Shown piece after piece: positions 5,145-6,364 of a DNA stretch of 6,364 bases. The stretch is from CAZKUB01 sp964592335 (GTDB lineage Archaea > Thermoplasmatota > E2 > DHVEG-1), in contig CAZQEU010000073.1 in assembly GCA_964592335.1 (NCBI GenBank), forward strand, positions 1-6,364, read 5' to 3'. Within the stretch, counting starts at the first letter, position 1; each line of letters opens with the position of its first letter. A model generated the notes under the pieces. It made no database searches and was not told the DNA's origin. It saw only the letters and a list, made by a program, of their open reading frames with translations. A program made the position numbers and the translations under genes.

Positions 5145-5849
5145 ATGAAAAACCTTGGTAAAATCGCAGATAAAATCGAAAAAAACATAGATAACAAAGA
5201 CAAAATCCGTGAACAAGCACTAAAAAACTCAAGGGAAATAATAATAAAATGCAGAAAAGCAATACAAAGCATTCATCAGAAACAAAACAAAAAAGCAAAA
5301 AACAATATTGAAAATGCCTCAGAAACACTAAAAAAATTATATGACATTACAAAAGGCTATCCTGAATTGTATCACGCAGGTTTTGTAGAAAATGCTGCAC
5401 AAGAACTAGTCGAGGCGCACTGTTTTTTAAATATAAAACAAGGAAAAGACCTACCCGATCCAGATGATTTAAACACAACCTACAGCTCATATTTGATGGG
5501 ATTATGTGATCTTGTCGGTGAGCTGAGAAGAACATCACTTGATTTAATTAGGAAAGGAAAACCCAAAAAAGCAGATAACTGCCTGGATATGATGGAAGAA
5601 ATATATGATGTTATAATACGATTTGACTATCCCTCAGGCCTTATTCCCATAAAAAAGAAACAAGATATGGTCAGAGGGATGATTGAAAAAACAAGAGGAG
5701 AGCTTGCTGTTGCAAGCTGCGAGAGAAGAATAGAATACAGAACAAATGAATTCCAGGGAATGCTAGATAATGTAAACTCTTCTAAGAAAAAAAATAAAAC
5801 AAAGAAAAAAAAGAAGGAAAAAGAATTGGATTTAGACGAAATTATATAA
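5145..5849 (+). CDS. Translin/TRAX family protein, probable archaeal C3PO-type RNase
   Basis: A 234-residue all-helical protein of the translin family, whose eukaryotic members translin and TRAX form the RNA-degrading C3PO octamer; archaeal TRAX-like proteins form similar shells. The family core is clear: QELVEA at 86-91, GLCDLVGELRR at 119-129, and RFDYP plus KKQDMVRGMIEKTRGEL between 159 and 187. From memory, the catalytic acidic residues of human TRAX lie in its QEYVEA and DLTGEL motifs. The matching residues here are Glu87, Glu90, Asp122 and Glu126, all present, so RNase activity is expected (inference). The N-terminal third is helical and Lys-rich. The C-terminus carries an unusual tail of almost uninterrupted lysines at about 214-226, followed by an acidic end (ELDLDEII). 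No Shine-Dalgarno site precedes the ATG. It lies between serA and tbp, with its own candidate promoter and terminator. Confidence 0.93.
   Translation: MKNLGKIADKIEKNIDNKDKIREQALKNSREIIIKCRKAIQSIHQKQNKKAKNNIENASETLKKLYDITKGYPELYHAGFVENAAQELVEAHCFLNIKQGKDLPDPDDLNTTYSSYLMGLCDLVGELRRTSLDLIRKGKPKKADNCLDMMEEIYDVIIRFDYPSGLIPIKKKQDMVRGMIEKTRGELAVASCERRIEYRTNEFQGMLDNVNSSKKKNKTKKKKKEKELDLDEII
5787..5812 (+). repeat. A-rich tract with two A8 runs in the translin 3' end
   Basis: Runs of eight A at 5787-5794 and 5805-5812 encode the lysine-rich tail. Such runs are prone to polymerase slippage and to sequencing indels, so the exact C-terminus is less certain than the rest of the gene. Confidence 0.6.
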
Positions 5850-5864
5850 AAAAACAAAAAAATA

Positions 5865-5879
5865 TTTTTTAAAGTTTTT
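5865..5879 (+). terminator. Double oligo-T run after the translin gene
   Basis: T6 (5865-5870) and T5 (5875-5879) follow the stop codon within 30 nt. Two successive T runs without a hairpin are typical of archaeal 3' ends, and they separate the translin transcript from tbp. Confidence 0.45.
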
Positions 5880-5900
5880 CTCCAATAAACAAACGATATG

Positions 5901-5908
5901 TTTATAAA
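5901..5908 (+). promoter_or_regulatory. tbp upstream TATA-like box 1
   Basis: TTTATAAA. If used, the TSS would be near 5931, within the GC-rich dyad, giving a leader of about 19 nt. It lies 13 nt upstream of box 2. Confidence 0.4.
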
Positions 5909-5913
5909 AGCCC

Positions 5914-5921
5914 TTTATATA
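5914..5921 (+). promoter_or_regulatory. tbp upstream TATA box 2, likely core promoter
   Basis: TTTATATA matches the archaeal TATA consensus exactly. A TSS about 26-27 nt from its centre falls near 5944, only a few bases before the ATG at 5950, so the message would be almost leaderless. This fits the lack of a well-placed Shine-Dalgarno site. Confidence 0.6.
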
Positions 5922-5926
5922 CTGCA

Positions 5927-5938
5927 GCCTGGGCAGGC
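5927..5938 (+). promoter_or_regulatory. GC-rich dyad between TATA boxes of tbp
   Basis: GCCTG-GG-CAGGC is an inverted repeat with perfect 5-bp arms and a 2-bp spacer, standing out in an otherwise AT-rich gap. It lies between TATA box 2 and the predicted TSS, where a bound protein would block the transcription machinery. It is a candidate operator; the 2-nt spacer is too short for an RNA hairpin loop without opening the stem. Confidence 0.45.
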
Positions 5939-5947
5939 ATATATAAA
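5939..5947 (+). promoter_or_regulatory. tbp TATA-like box 3, overlapping the predicted start site
   Basis: ATATATAAA ends 2 nt before the tbp ATG. It is too close to direct transcription of the full gene, but it covers the TSS predicted from box 2. TBP bound here could repress its own gene (inference). Confidence 0.4.
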
Positions 5948-5949
5948 TT

Positions 5950-6364
5950 ATGACAACAATAAAAATAGAAAACATTGTTGCTTATGCAAAAATTTCTGAG
6001 CTACTAGACATGGAAATTATCGCAGAGAAAATACCAAACTCAAGCTATAACCCAGATGAATTCAATGGTATTTCAATAAAATTTGATGAAAAAAACACAG
6101 CCGCGATAATTCTATCAAATGGAAAAATAGTATGCACAGGTGCAAATAAAATAAAGGATGCAGAGTCAATCATAAAAAAGACGGCAAAACAAATAAAAGA
6201 AATTGGTTTTGAAACAAAGAAAGACTATAAAATAGAAATAGAAAACGTAATCGTCTCAACCGATCTTAAAAAAGATCTGCACCTAGCTAGTATTTCAAAC
6301 GCACTAGTATTTCAAAACGTTGATTATGAACCTGAAGAATTTCCAGGTTTGATCTATAGAATGG
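5950..6364 (+). CDS. tbp: TATA-binding protein TBP, N-terminal part (runs off right edge)
   Basis: General transcription initiation factor that binds and bends TATA DNA and recruits TFB and RNA polymerase. The window holds 138 complete codons with no stop; archaeal TBPs are about 180-190 residues. The two-repeat saddle is visible: repeat 1 at about 5-90 and repeat 2 from about 94. Conserved elements are ENIVA at 7-11, YNPDEF at 33-38, GKIVCTGA at 58-65, IENV at 97-100 and YEPEEFPGLIYRM at 126-138. The minor-groove asparagines Asn8 and Asn99 are kept. Repeat 1 is divergent: the usual FPGLVYR reads FNGISIK (38-44), and the second intercalating phenylalanine of LIFxSGK is Leu55 (codon CTA at 6112). 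Repeat 2 is canonical as far as seen. The start is the first ATG giving the family N-terminus; no Shine-Dalgarno site is well placed. It could be the sole TBP or a diverged paralogue. Confidence 0.96.
   Translation, partial: MTTIKIENIVAYAKISELLDMEIIAEKIPNSSYNPDEFNGISIKFDEKNTAAIILSNGKIVCTGANKIKDAESIIKKTAKQIKEIGFETKKDYKIEIENVIVSTDLKKDLHLASISNALVFQNVDYEPEEFPGLIYRM

Noticed and set aside
5084..5857. Minus-strand frames opposite the translin gene, rich in Phe and Leu
   Set aside because: Their hydrophobic look comes from reading the A-rich, lysine-coding strand backwards. They do not indicate membrane proteins.
1..6364. Search for CRISPR arrays, tRNA/rRNA genes, transposons or a defence cluster
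   Set aside because: I saw no regularly spaced repeats, cloverleaf, transposase motif or defence-related domain. Nearly all the sequence is explained by housekeeping genes and short gaps.

Overview
The window is AT-rich archaeal DNA holding seven protein genes, five complete and two cut by the window edges. The archaeal assignment rests on gene content. There is a class-1 release factor of the aRF1/eRF1 type, a TATA-binding protein, a beta-CASP nuclease of the archaeal CPSF (aCPSF2) type and an archaeal translin/TRAX protein. TATA-like boxes and oligo-T stretches lie between the genes, and several genes also have Shine-Dalgarno sites. A euryarchaeal, possibly Thermoplasmata-like or uncultured lineage is my best guess, but nothing here fixes the taxon.

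Layout. On the minus strand, reading right to left, come the aCPSF2-like RNase (842-2089) and then the N-terminal two thirds of aRF1 (1-767, continuing off the left edge). A 122-bp divergent intergenic region (2090-2211) separates the RNase from enolase (2212-3501, plus strand). The plus strand continues with a small two-TM zinc-ribbon protein (3545-4063), an ACT-less D-3-phosphoglycerate dehydrogenase (4134-5087), a translin/TRAX-like RNase (5145-5849) and the first 138 residues of a TATA-binding protein (5950 to the right edge). The aRF1 and TBP reading frames stay open at the edges.

How the genes relate. Four of the seven act on RNA or transcription: TBP at initiation, aCPSF2 at RNA 3'-end processing and decay, aRF1 at translation termination, and translin as a probable RNase. 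Enolase and SerA both draw on phosphoglycerates, one for lower glycolysis/gluconeogenesis and one for serine synthesis. The plus-strand genes look mostly monocistronic, since every gap holds a T5-T7 run and a TATA-like element. The minus-strand pair may be partly co-transcribed.

I found no CRISPR array, tRNA, rRNA, insertion sequence or defence system. This is a housekeeping region. The points most worth following up are: (1) the TBP has a divergent first repeat in which one of the DNA-intercalating phenylalanines appears to be leucine; (2) the tbp upstream region has three TATA-like boxes and a GC-rich dyad, with one box overlapping the predicted transcription start, which suggests autoregulation; (3) a possible 5'-terminal stem-loop in the aCPSF2 mRNA abuts its ribosome-binding site; and (4) a beta-CASP RNase is divergently paired with enolase across a palindromic TATA.
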